This document shows, one piece after another, positions 1-7,646 of a DNA stretch of 21,456 nt. The notes under the pieces are model-generated. The model searched no databases. It worked only from the letters and a program-made list of their open reading frames with translations, and was not told where the DNA came from. Every line of letters starts with the position of its first letter. The stretch's first letter is position 1. This DNA is from Ruminococcaceae bacterium UBA6413 (GTDB lineage: Bacteria > Bacillota > Clostridia > Oscillospirales > Ruminococcaceae), in NCBI GenBank assembly GCA_002437415.1, contig DJPL01000007.1, positions 1 to 21,456 on the forward strand. Direction: 5' to 3'. A program made the translations under genes and the position numbers.

Positions 1-23
1 GCTTGGCTTTTTCGACAGTCTGA

Positions 24-56
24 GAGCTTGCCTACACCAAAAGTGTAAGCAAGCTC
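24..56. terminator. Hairpin downstream of the GNAT gene
   Basis: A 14-bp stem (24-37 with 43-56, one C/A mismatch, 5-nt loop) lies just beyond the stop codon of the minus-strand acetyltransferase gene. On the minus strand no T-run follows it; on the plus strand a short TTTC follows. It could end transcription or stabilise a 3' end. Function is inferred only from position. Confidence 0.4.
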
Positions 57-60
57 TTTC

Positions 61-510
61 TTAGTCCAGATGCAATATAAATCCTGTCTTTTCTTTATCG
101 TCATACCCTGCACGTCTGTAGAAGTTCAGCGTACTTTCGAGCTTAGAACCGGTCATAAGTATAAGTCTGTAGCAATTCTCCGACTGTGCTATCTCTTTTG
201 CCCTTTCAAGACACGCAGTAGCAAACCCTCTGCCGCGATATTCGCTGTCGGTCACTACATTCTCAACAAACGCATAAGAACGCGGTCCGTGCGTCATATT
301 CGGCACTATAATGCAGGTACAGGTCGATACTATCTTCCCGTCCTCCTCGGCTACAATAAAGTGATAATCGGAGTTATTTACAAGGGTTTGCCACAGAGCC
401 TTTGTATCGTCTTTATATTTGGGTATGCTCTTTTCGTGCAGCTGGCAATAAAGGCTCATAAGCTGTTCGTATTCATCTTCGTGTACTTCGCGTATCATAT
501 CATTACTCAC
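61..510 (-). CDS. GNAT-family N-acetyltransferase
   Basis: A 149-residue, single-domain cytoplasmic protein of the usual GNAT length. Motif A, the acetyl-CoA pyrophosphate loop, is visible as YRGRGFATACLERA near residues 91-104, followed by the C-terminal beta-strand and helix pattern NFYRRAGYDD. The family transfers an acetyl group from acetyl-CoA to an amine; the acceptor cannot be read from the sequence. The longest frame begins at a GTG (510-508) with only a weak GGA upstream; an ATG four codons further in (498-496) is an equally possible start. The gene lies 70 nt downstream of the diguanylate cyclase gene on the same strand. No clear promoter is visible between them, so they may be co-transcribed. 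Confidence 0.8.
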   Translation of the reverse strand: MSNDMIREVHEDEYEQLMSLYCQLHEKSIPKYKDDTKALWQTLVNNSDYHFIVAEEDGKIVSTCTCIIVPNMTHGPRSYAFVENVVTDSEYRGRGFATACLERAKEIAQSENCYRLILMTGSKLESTLNFYRRAGYDDKEKTGFILHLD

Positions 511-580
511 AATTCCGTAGTTTCAAAAAGGCGTGCCAATAAAACAGCACTCCTTATGATTTACTATTTAATTAACAGGC

Positions 581-2695
581 TTATTCCTGTACAGGTGCGT
601 CAGGCTGAGCCTCTTCTGCGCCGCCGATAACATCCTCTTCCTCAACCTCAGCAGGAACAGGCTTTGCGGCTGTTTCTCTGTTGAGAATACCGAAGTTAGA
701 CTTACCGTTCTTCTTTATCTTGTACATAGCGTCATCTGCCATACCGATTATCTCATCAACATGGAGCGAAGAATCCTTGATGATGGAAATACCGATACTT
801 GCGTTGACTGTGAGCTTATCACCGTTATCAGACGTAAAGCCCTCCTTGAGTCCCGAAAGGATATCGCGGGCTACTCTTGTAGGATCGTTTGTTTCAACGT
901 TTCTTACACAAGCTACAAACTCGTCACCGCCGTAACGTCCGGCTGTACCGAAGCCCTTTATAACAAAGTTTATCGTATTCGCAACGAACTTAAGTACCTG
1001 GTCGCCTGTAGCGTGGCTGTATTTATCATTGTAGACCTTGAAGTCGTCAACGTCGATGAACAGTATTGCAAATTCGCTCTTGCGGACATTGATAAGCTCG
1101 ATCTCATTGTCAATGGTACGTTCGATAGACTCACGGTTATAAAGACCGGTAAGACTGTCATAGCTTGCTCTTTCGGTAAGGAGCTTTTCGCTTTTCTTAG
1201 CGCGGTCGATATCAACGATAACGCCGACTATCTTAGCTATGTTGCCATCTCTGTCGCGGATAGTAGCTGTACGCAACAGTATCCAGATATAGTCGCCGTA
1301 GATGTTCTTCCAACGGTACTCGTTGCCTGCAAACTCTTCACCCTTTGAGAGCTTTTCGAGATCCTTGTGATACCTGTCGTTATCCTCGGGGTGAACCTTG
1401 ACCTTAAGCAGGAAGCTGTCGCCGAAATGATCAGACGGTGCACGATAGCTGAACTTCTTATTGAAGTTGTTTGAGAAGATAACATCATTCGTCTTGAAGT
1501 TCCACTCAAAGATTATGTTATCGGACATTTCAATGATGGTACGGTATCTGCCCTCACTAACAACTATATCATCTATAAGGTCGTTGAAGGTACGAGCTAT
1601 CTGACCGTACTCGTTATTCGCAATTACGTTAATTCTTGCCTCGTGGTCACCTCTGTGAACCTTGACAAGTGTTTCTTCGATAACCTTTATAGGCTTTGTG
1701 ATAATGAATACCAGTACTATGGCAGCGGCGATAAGAATGATCGATACAAATACTATCATACCGATTATGCTTCCCATAGCCTCACCCGATAAAGTGTATG
1801 CCTTATCTGTTTCCGCTACTATAGCAAGCGTCCAGTTTCCCTCTTCGCCCTCATTTATAGCAGGTAATTTTGATGTGAAGCCTATGGTAGGAATAACGCC
1901 GTTATCCGTACCCTTGAAATTGTCGACCTCAGCTACAGAGCCTATCTGAGCCTTATCCGTAAACTTAAGATAAGCGCTGTTCTTGCTGTCGGATGTATTT
2001 CCTATGTAGCTGTCATGCATTATCGAGCCGTTAGGGTCGATAAGAATGAGCTTACTGTTGTTGGCAAACTGTGATGAAGTGGCAAATGACTTCAATGCAG
2101 AGCTGTTGAAGAACGTAACCACATAATAATCACCGACCGCGTACTTTACGACCAGACGGAGATTTGTGCCGGTCTTGCCCGGGAATACAGGGTCGTTACG
2201 CTCCTTGTCGCCTTCTTTAAAGGTCGTGTATACATCGGGAGTATAGAATGTTACCTCGCCGTCTTTTCTGTTGCATATGTTCTTTAAAGTGCCGCTGAGT
2301 ATCTCGTCCTTTGAAAGACCGGAAAGATCATCGGTAGCAACTACAGGAAGATAATCGCTCTTACTAACGATCATAATGCGGTCGATCCTGACATTCTCGT
2401 TATCCGAAGATGTGATCATCGAATAGATATCGAGCGCATCTGTAGATGTAGGATTTTTTTCGTTATTGAATTCGAGTATATCGGGGTTGTCGGCTATCTG
2501 CTTAGCGCTTGCCGAAATAATACGGAAATACTCCGATATGTTGTAAGCCTGATTATCAGCCATAGACTGAGCTGTCTGCTTGTAGTTCTTCAGTGCGAGC
2601 TTGTTCATCTCGACATTTGCAACAGACGCAAATACAACCGACGGAATGATCACAAAGCAAGCGAGCACTATGATCAATAAGCTTTTGATCTTCAT
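581..2695 (-). CDS. Membrane diguanylate cyclase (Cache-HAMP-PAS-GGDEF)
   Basis: A 704-residue inner-membrane sensor that should make cyclic di-GMP from two GTP. In order: an N-terminal membrane segment (about 5-24), a large extracytoplasmic Cache-like sensor (about 25-305), a second membrane segment (about 308-332), a HAMP linker starting at TKPIKVIEE, a PAS domain (about 385-500, with the typical YRWKNIYGDYIWI and VGVIVDID ends), and a GGDEF domain (about 510-665) opening with DSLTGLYNR. The active-site loop is intact (GRYGGDEF, about 584-591). The residues before it (KGFG) do not form the RxxD inhibitory site, so product inhibition through a classical I-site is unlikely. The tail after about 670 is acidic and low in complexity. 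It has its own promoter at 2775-2803. The extracellular ligand is unknown. Confidence 0.92.
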   Translation of the reverse strand: MKIKSLLIIVLACFVIIPSVVFASVANVEMNKLALKNYKQTAQSMADNQAYNISEYFRIISASAKQIADNPDILEFNNEKNPTSTDALDIYSMITSSDNENVRIDRIMIVSKSDYLPVVATDDLSGLSKDEILSGTLKNICNRKDGEVTFYTPDVYTTFKEGDKERNDPVFPGKTGTNLRLVVKYAVGDYYVVTFFNSSALKSFATSSQFANNSKLILIDPNGSIMHDSYIGNTSDSKNSAYLKFTDKAQIGSVAEVDNFKGTDNGVIPTIGFTSKLPAINEGEEGNWTLAIVAETDKAYTLSGEAMGSIIGMIVFVSIILIAAAIVLVFIITKPIKVIEETLVKVHRGDHEARINVIANNEYGQIARTFNDLIDDIVVSEGRYRTIIEMSDNIIFEWNFKTNDVIFSNNFNKKFSYRAPSDHFGDSFLLKVKVHPEDNDRYHKDLEKLSKGEEFAGNEYRWKNIYGDYIWILLRTATIRDRDGNIAKIVGVIVDIDRAKKSEKLLTERASYDSLTGLYNRESIERTIDNEIELINVRKSEFAILFIDVDDFKVYNDKYSHATGDQVLKFVANTINFVIKGFGTAGRYGGDEFVACVRNVETNDPTRVARDILSGLKEGFTSDNGDKLTVNASIGISIIKDSSLHVDEIIGMADDAMYKIKKNGKSNFGILNRETAAKPVPAEVEEEDVIGGAEEAQPDAPVQE

Positions 2696-2774
2696 AAATA
2701 ATAACCAACCTTTCCCTCGTCTTTACGGTATATTCCTATCCTCTGCGGACGATGGTCATACTAATTCTCCGAAC

Positions 2775-2803
2775 ATTATAGCATATTTTAAGCAGTTAGT
2801 AAA
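2775..2803 (-). promoter_or_regulatory. Promoter of the diguanylate cyclase gene
   Basis: On the minus strand TTTACT (2803-2798) and TATAAT (2780-2775) are separated by 17 nt. The -10 is preceded by TGC, an extended -10. Transcription should start near 2768, leaving a leader of about 70 nt. Confidence 0.7.
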
Positions 2804-2905
2804 TGCGTTTGTTGTGATTTTATTAGATTTGACTAATATAACAAGTCGTTATTTGTGCAAAAAAGCGAATTTATGTAATCGTTTTTATTATTATGGTTTT
2901 TGGGA

Positions 2906-2934
2906 TTGAAAAAACTCAGCCGATAGCTTATAAT
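2906..2934 (+). promoter_or_regulatory. Promoter of the MFS transporter gene
   Basis: TTGAAA (2906-2911) and a perfect TATAAT (2929-2934) are 17 nt apart. The predicted start near 2941 leaves a leader of about 27 nt before the ATG at 2968. The promoter lies inside a longer possible frame and so rules out the earlier start. Confidence 0.75.
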
Positions 2935-2967
2935 AAATCGAATTTTCCGGGTGAAAGGACTTTTGCA

Positions 2968-4194
2968 ATGAACAAAACCATGACGTATCGTTCCACGGTG
3001 AACGCCTGCTACATCGGCTACATATGCCAGGCGGCTGTAAACAATCTTGCGCCGTTGCTTTTTATAGTATTTCAGACGCGATATCAGCTAAGCTACGACA
3101 AGATAAGCACATTGATACTTGTGAACTTCGTTACACAGCTCCTTATAGACTTAGGCTCTGTAAAGCTGTCAAAACATATGAGCGTGAGAGCAATGACGAT
3201 ACTTGCACATATTATGTGTGCCGCAGGTCTTATAATGATGGGTACGCTTCCGCTTTTTGTCGGAAATACATTTATAGCTCTTGCCCTGTCTGTTGTCGTA
3301 TATGCAATAGGCGGTGGGCTTACAGAGGTGCTGATAAGCCCTATAATTGAGGCAATCCCGGACACGGCGGGCAGTGCAAAAGCCGCCGCCATGAGCCTGC
3401 TCCACTCCTTCTACTGCTGGGGACAGGTAGCGGTCGTACTGCTGTCTACAGGCTTTCTTGCCGCTTTCGGTGAGGAGTTGTGGTTTATGCTCCCGGTGCT
3501 GTGGGCTGTGCTTCCTGTATTCAATGCGATATTCTTTACCAAAGTTCCGATGGCACCGTCACTCTCCGAAAACGATAACGTAAAACTCTCGGCACTCTTT
3601 AAGCAAAAGGGCTTTGTGCTGATACTGATACTTATGCTTTGTGCGGGCGCAAGCGAGCTTGCTATGTCGCAGTGGTCGTCGCTTTTCGCGCAGAAAGGTC
3701 TTATGATAAGCAAGTCGCTCGGAGATCTGCTCGGTCCATGTTTGTTTGCGGTACTTATGGGTACAGGCAGAGCGCTCTACGCTGTGTTCGCAAACAAAAT
3801 CAGCCTGTACAAAATAATGACTGCAAGCGGTATCCTGTGTATCATCTGCTATATAACCGTTGCCTTTTCCGATATCCCCGCACTGTCGCTTGCCGCGTGT
3901 GCGCTTTGCGGATTATCCGTTGCCGTCATGTGGCCCGGAACCTTCTCTCTTGCCGCCGCAAAATACAAGTCCGGCGGTACGGCAATGTACAGCCTTATGG
4001 CGCTTGCGGGAGATCTGGGCTGTGCATCAGGTCCTTTCATTGCAGGTATGATCTGCAACTTTGCCACCGCAAACGGTGTCGATGAATCGACAGGTATGAA
4101 AACAGGTCTTGGTTTCTCAGTGTTTTTCCCTGTAATTCTTGTTGTCTGCACGCTTATTTTCACTTTTGTCGTCAGAAAACGCAAGGTCGGATAA
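2968..4194 (+). CDS. MFS transporter (12 membrane segments)
   Basis: A 408-residue, very hydrophobic protein with about twelve membrane segments in two halves, separated by a polar stretch near residue 200 (VPMAPSLSENDN). This is the Major Facilitator pattern. Segments such as YAIGGGLTEVLISPIIEA and the FYCWGQ stretch recall the FHS (FucP-like) sugar/proton symporter branch, but the substrate cannot be assigned. The start at 2968 is chosen over an in-frame ATG at 2893 because GAAAGGA lies 8 nt upstream and the promoter at 2906-2934 lies between the two. It is divergent from the cyclase gene, and the next gene has its own promoter, so it is probably monocistronic. Confidence 0.85.
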   Translation: MNKTMTYRSTVNACYIGYICQAAVNNLAPLLFIVFQTRYQLSYDKISTLILVNFVTQLLIDLGSVKLSKHMSVRAMTILAHIMCAAGLIMMGTLPLFVGNTFIALALSVVVYAIGGGLTEVLISPIIEAIPDTAGSAKAAAMSLLHSFYCWGQVAVVLLSTGFLAAFGEELWFMLPVLWAVLPVFNAIFFTKVPMAPSLSENDNVKLSALFKQKGFVLILILMLCAGASELAMSQWSSLFAQKGLMISKSLGDLLGPCLFAVLMGTGRALYAVFANKISLYKIMTASGILCIICYITVAFSDIPALSLAACALCGLSVAVMWPGTFSLAAAKYKSGGTAMYSLMALAGDLGCASGPFIAGMICNFATANGVDESTGMKTGLGFSVFFPVILVVCTLIFTFVVRKRKVG

Positions 4195-4211
4195 GTAAAC
4201 CGTAATTTTTC

Positions 4212-4240
4212 TTTACAAACCCCATAAAATATGCTAAAAT
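4212..4240 (+). promoter_or_regulatory. Promoter of the flippase gene
   Basis: TTTACA (4212-4217) and TAAAAT (4235-4240) are 17 nt apart, with TGC directly before the -10 (extended -10). The predicted start near 4247 gives a leader of about 47 nt. Confidence 0.65.
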
Positions 4241-4293
4241 ATGAATTTGGAATACTATTTTTAATATAAACAGAATTTACAGGAAAATTGCGA

Positions 4294-5832
4294 ATGAAAT
4301 TTGACCAGATAAAAATGGGCTCTCTGCTCTCGTATCTGTCGCTGATACTCGGTACGGTCGTTTCGCTCGTCTACACGCCTATAATGATAGAAAGGCTCGG
4401 ACAAAGCGAATACGGCGTTTACTCCATAGTTCTCCCTATGGTATCGTACTTAAACCTTTTCAGCTTCGGACTCGGCAGTGCCTACACAAGATTTTATACA
4501 AGATATAAAGAAGCCGGCGACAAGTACAATATGGCTAAGCTGAACGGTATGTTCCTTATCATATATTCGATAATCGGAATTGTCGTTCTCGTAGTCGGAT
4601 TTACCATTGCCGCCAACCCCCGCCTTGCTTTCGGACAGAAGCTTACCGATGCGGAAATTGACCTTGCGGTAAAGCTTATGTACATTATGACTGTAACTGC
4701 GGCAGTGAGCTTCCCGCTGAGCGTATTTGAATCAAACACTATGGTAAACGAGAGGTACATCTTCCTCAAGCTGCTTGCCATAGTAAAATCGGTTATCAAT
4801 CCTCTGCTTATAATCCCGCTTCTGATGATAGGACTGCGCTCCGAGGCAATAGCGTATATGAGCCTTGCGTTCACGCTGTTCTCGGGTGTGCTGAATATCA
4901 TCTATTGTAAAAAGAAGCTATATATACGTTTCTACTTCCGTGACTTTGATTTCAAGCTGCTTAAATCAATGTTCAGGTTCACAAGCTGGGTATTTGTCGG
5001 AATTGTGGTCGATCAGCTCAACTGGAGCGTTGACAAGTTCCTGCTTGCCTGGATGCACGGCTCAAACGAGGTAGCGACCTACAACGTTGCATCTCAGCTC
5101 AACATCTACTATATGTCAATGGCGACCACGTTCTCGGGCATACTTACCCCAAAGGTTCACCAGATGGTCGCAAACAAAGTACCTAACAAGCAGATAAGCG
5201 ACCTGTTTATCCGCGTCGGGCGCTTTCAGTTTATAATCCTTACATTGATTTTGTTCGGATTTATGGCGGTAGGCTATCCGTTCGTTCTACTGTGGGCGGG
5301 TGAAGCAAACGCCAACGCATTTGTTATCGCTCTTCTGCTGTTCATACCTACCATTCTTCCGAGCATACAGAACCTCGGCATTGAAATACAGCGAGCGAAG
5401 AATATGCACAAGTTCCGTTCGCTTGTATATGTACTTGTCGCGGTGCTGAATATAATAATCAGCATACCGCTGTGCGCACTGTTCGGCTCGGTCGGTGTCG
5501 CAATAGGTACGGCGATCCCTGTATTTATCGGCAACGGACTTATAATGAACTGGTACTACAATAAATATATCGGGCTTGATATCCCGAGATTTTGGCGGAG
5601 AATTACCGCACTGCTCCCCTCTCTTGTCGTTCCCGCTATCGCGGCGATACTGATAGCGTGTCTGGCTCACGTTTCGGGTTATCTCGGAATACTTCTCTGG
5701 GGCGGCATTTATGTTGTGATATTCATAATATCGGTGTGGTTACTCGGGCTTACTCCCAGAGAAAAGGAGCTTGTTTCCACTCCGCTCAAGCGTGCGATAT
5801 ATAAGATAGTTTCAAAGATACTGAGATTTTGA
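4294..5832 (+). CDS. Polysaccharide/lipid-linked oligosaccharide flippase (Wzx-like)
   Basis: A 512-residue membrane protein with about fourteen hydrophobic segments, as expected for the polysaccharide transporter branch of the MOP flippase superfamily. The N-terminus (GSLLSYLSLILGTVVSLVY then MIERLGQSEYGVYS) is typical of these proteins, including the conserved LG.SEYG. Members turn undecaprenyl-linked sugar units across the membrane for export. ATG 4294 is preferred over the TTG at 4288 because AGGA lies 9 nt upstream of it. It is followed after 16 nt by the ATP-grasp gene with its own ribosome binding site, so the two probably form one operon. No glycosyltransferases or polymerase are adjacent, so this pair is separated from any large polysaccharide cluster. 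The exact glycan is unknown. Confidence 0.87.
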   Translation: MKFDQIKMGSLLSYLSLILGTVVSLVYTPIMIERLGQSEYGVYSIVLPMVSYLNLFSFGLGSAYTRFYTRYKEAGDKYNMAKLNGMFLIIYSIIGIVVLVVGFTIAANPRLAFGQKLTDAEIDLAVKLMYIMTVTAAVSFPLSVFESNTMVNERYIFLKLLAIVKSVINPLLIIPLLMIGLRSEAIAYMSLAFTLFSGVLNIIYCKKKLYIRFYFRDFDFKLLKSMFRFTSWVFVGIVVDQLNWSVDKFLLAWMHGSNEVATYNVASQLNIYYMSMATTFSGILTPKVHQMVANKVPNKQISDLFIRVGRFQFIILTLILFGFMAVGYPFVLLWAGEANANAFVIALLLFIPTILPSIQNLGIEIQRAKNMHKFRSLVYVLVAVLNIIISIPLCALFGSVGVAIGTAIPVFIGNGLIMNWYYNKYIGLDIPRFWRRITALLPSLVVPAIAAILIACLAHVSGYLGILLWGGIYVVIFIISVWLLGLTPREKELVSTPLKRAIYKIVSKILRF

Positions 5833-5848
5833 TAAAGAGGTTGTATAA

Positions 5849-6868
5849 ATGACAAAGTTAAAGACATTCTTCCGCAGACTGTTTGCAGGAAGCTTCAGGC
5901 GTATGTTCGGCTATATCGGAACGATCCATAAGGAAACCGGCAAGAACAGATTTATAATGTTCTTCGATATGATATGGTGCATTTTCCGCTATTCCGTCGG
6001 CTATATGGATTACCGTGTGTTCGGCTTTGCCAACATCAAAGGCAAGAACAGACGCACATTTATGACGATGAATGACAATATCACTATCTCAAAGCGTTGC
6101 AACGACAGGACATATTTCCATATATTCGACAACAAAGCCGAATTTGACGAGGCTTTCAGAGAATACATCGGCAGAGATTTTCTTGATCTTGAAAAAGCCA
6201 CGGCGGACGACCTGCGCGAGTTCTGCAAGGGTCGTGAAACGGTATTTGCGAAGCCCGTAAACCAGTTCGGCGGCGAGGGAATAACCAAAGAAACGGTGAC
6301 CCCCGATACCGATTACGAAGCGCTCTACAAGCGCCTTTGCGACAACAAGCAGTATCTTGTGGAGGAAACGATAAAGCAGAATGAGCAGATGGACAAGCTC
6401 AGTCCCTCGTCTATAAATACTATCCGTATGGTAACGCTTCTGCATGACGGAAAGGTACATTTTATGTATGCGCTTGTCCGCATGAGCAACGGCACTAACT
6501 GCGTTGACAATATTTGCAGCGGCGGTATGTATGTTTCTATCGGCACGGACGGCGTGATACACAAGAACGCATACTGCGATGCAACCGGTGTTTATTATGA
6601 AGAGCATCCGTTCACGCACACAAGGTTCAACGGCTTTGAGATACCGATGTTTGATGAAGCGGTCGAAATGTGCAAAAAGGCGGCGCTTGTAGTCCCTCAG
6701 GTCGGATACATAGGCTGGGACGTTGCGATAACCCCCACACGCCCCGTTCTTGTTGAGGGTAACACCTTACCGAGCTACGATATGTGCCAGAACTACGGTC
6801 ATATCGACAACAAGACAGGTGTCAGACCCAGATTTGTCGAGATACTCGGCGAGGAATATTTCAAGTAA
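5849..6868 (+). CDS. Sugar-transfer-associated ATP-grasp protein
   Basis: A 339-residue cytoplasmic protein with the ATP-grasp ligase fold. Visible landmarks are the nucleotide-binding Lys and Gly loop (FAKPVNQFGGEGITKE, about 135-150), the hinge LVEETIKQNEQM, the strand SSINTIRMVTLL, and the C-terminal metal-binding stretch GWDVAITPTRPVLVEGNTLP with the acidic and Asn ligands of this fold. The pattern matches the branch found in capsule and exopolysaccharide loci, where an ATP-dependent ligation to a sugar or carrier is suspected. The substrate has not been established here. The start has AAAGAGG at 5834-5840. The gene follows the flippase by 16 nt and is closed by the hairpin at 6888-6923, which supports a two-gene surface-glycan unit. 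Confidence 0.8.
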   Translation: MTKLKTFFRRLFAGSFRRMFGYIGTIHKETGKNRFIMFFDMIWCIFRYSVGYMDYRVFGFANIKGKNRRTFMTMNDNITISKRCNDRTYFHIFDNKAEFDEAFREYIGRDFLDLEKATADDLREFCKGRETVFAKPVNQFGGEGITKETVTPDTDYEALYKRLCDNKQYLVEETIKQNEQMDKLSPSSINTIRMVTLLHDGKVHFMYALVRMSNGTNCVDNICSGGMYVSIGTDGVIHKNAYCDATGVYYEEHPFTHTRFNGFEIPMFDEAVEMCKKAALVVPQVGYIGWDVAITPTRPVLVEGNTLPSYDMCQNYGHIDNKTGVRPRFVEILGEEYFK

Positions 6869-6887
6869 TTTAAATCGTTTATGAAAC

Positions 6888-6923
6888 AAGCGGTGAGCGC
6901 AATTGGATTTGCGCTCACCGCTT
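6888..6923. terminator. Bidirectional terminator
   Basis: A perfect 13-bp stem (6888-6900 with 6911-6923) with a 10-nt loop sits between two convergent genes, followed by TGTTT on the plus strand. It serves the ATP-grasp operon and probably also the minus-strand HEAT-repeat gene, whose stop codon is only 4 nt away. Confidence 0.8.
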
Positions 6924-6926
6924 TGT

Positions 6927-7589
6927 TTATATCCCTTCGGCATAGCTTAAAAGCTGTTCTATCGATGCCTTTACAGCCCTGCTGTTTTCTGTTTTAAGTC
7001 TTTTCCTTACGACCGACAATAAAACTTCTTTATTCTCTTTGTTCAGTATCTCGGAAAATGTATTTACAGCGGAGATCCTTATTGTGTAATCTTCATCTTC
7101 AAGATATGCGATGATTTCACCGAGCTTATCGTTTTCTCCCGAAAGATAGAAATTACGCAGATATTGAAGTCTGCATCTTCTGTCTTTATCCGACGGATAC
7201 AGCTTGTGCATAAAAGCAATAAGCCCGGCTGTATCACAGCTGTTCTCCGAATACAGGTCATATAAAGAGCACACGGCATAGCTTCTTGCAATTCCGTCCT
7301 TTTCGTGAGCGACAGCATTTCTGAGTATCTCATCAAAATCCTGTTTTTCAAACACCCACATATTATCATAAGCGCTCGTCCTTACGATAGCGTCATTATC
7401 GTTGCTAAGCGTTTTCAGTATTTCAACTGCCTGCTTTGTCGTGTGATCGATAAGTAGATCTGCCGCATCGCATTTAAGGCACATATCGTCGCTTTTTGTG
7501 ATATCGTTCAGAAATTCATAATCGTCATCGCTGAGATCATCTTTCTCATGCATTTCCGAAAACCGTTTTTCGGCTTCTGTATAGTTCAT
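6927..7589 (-). CDS. HEAT-repeat protein
   Basis: A 220-residue soluble, acidic, all-helical protein. Repeating helix pairs with the HEAT signature are visible: CDAADLLIDHTTKQAVEIL, AIVRTSAYDNMW, GIARSYAVCSLYDL, and near the C-terminus YTIRISAVNTFSEIL and AVKASIEQLL. Such repeats form curved scaffolds for protein or nucleic-acid binding and have no catalytic residues. GGAGG (7595-7599) lies 5 nt before the ATG. It is 57 nt downstream of the MutS-like gene on the same strand, and a weak promoter may lie between them (7613-7640). The partner is unknown; cooperation with the MutS-like ATPase is possible but rests only on adjacency. Confidence 0.75.
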   Translation of the reverse strand: MNYTEAEKRFSEMHEKDDLSDDDYEFLNDITKSDDMCLKCDAADLLIDHTTKQAVEILKTLSNDNDAIVRTSAYDNMWVFEKQDFDEILRNAVAHEKDGIARSYAVCSLYDLYSENSCDTAGLIAFMHKLYPSDKDRRCRLQYLRNFYLSGENDKLGEIIAYLEDEDYTIRISAVNTFSEILNKENKEVLLSVVRKRLKTENSRAVKASIEQLLSYAEGI

Positions 7590-7612
7590 TCTTACCTCCG
7601 TTAAGCTTAGGT

Positions 7613-7640
7613 ATCATAATATTTATTACGTCTGTGACAA
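7613..7640 (-). promoter_or_regulatory. Possible promoter of the HEAT-repeat gene
   Basis: On the minus strand TTGTCA (7640-7635) and TATGAT (7618-7613) are 16 nt apart, just after the MutS-like stop codon. It is weaker than the other promoters of the window; read-through from 9310-9338 is an alternative. Confidence 0.35.
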
Positions 7641-7646
7641 GCAACG

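Noticed and set aside
70..630. Long plus-strand frame opposite the acetyltransferase gene
   Set aside because: It is the antisense shadow of two well-supported minus-strand genes and lacks any domain pattern.
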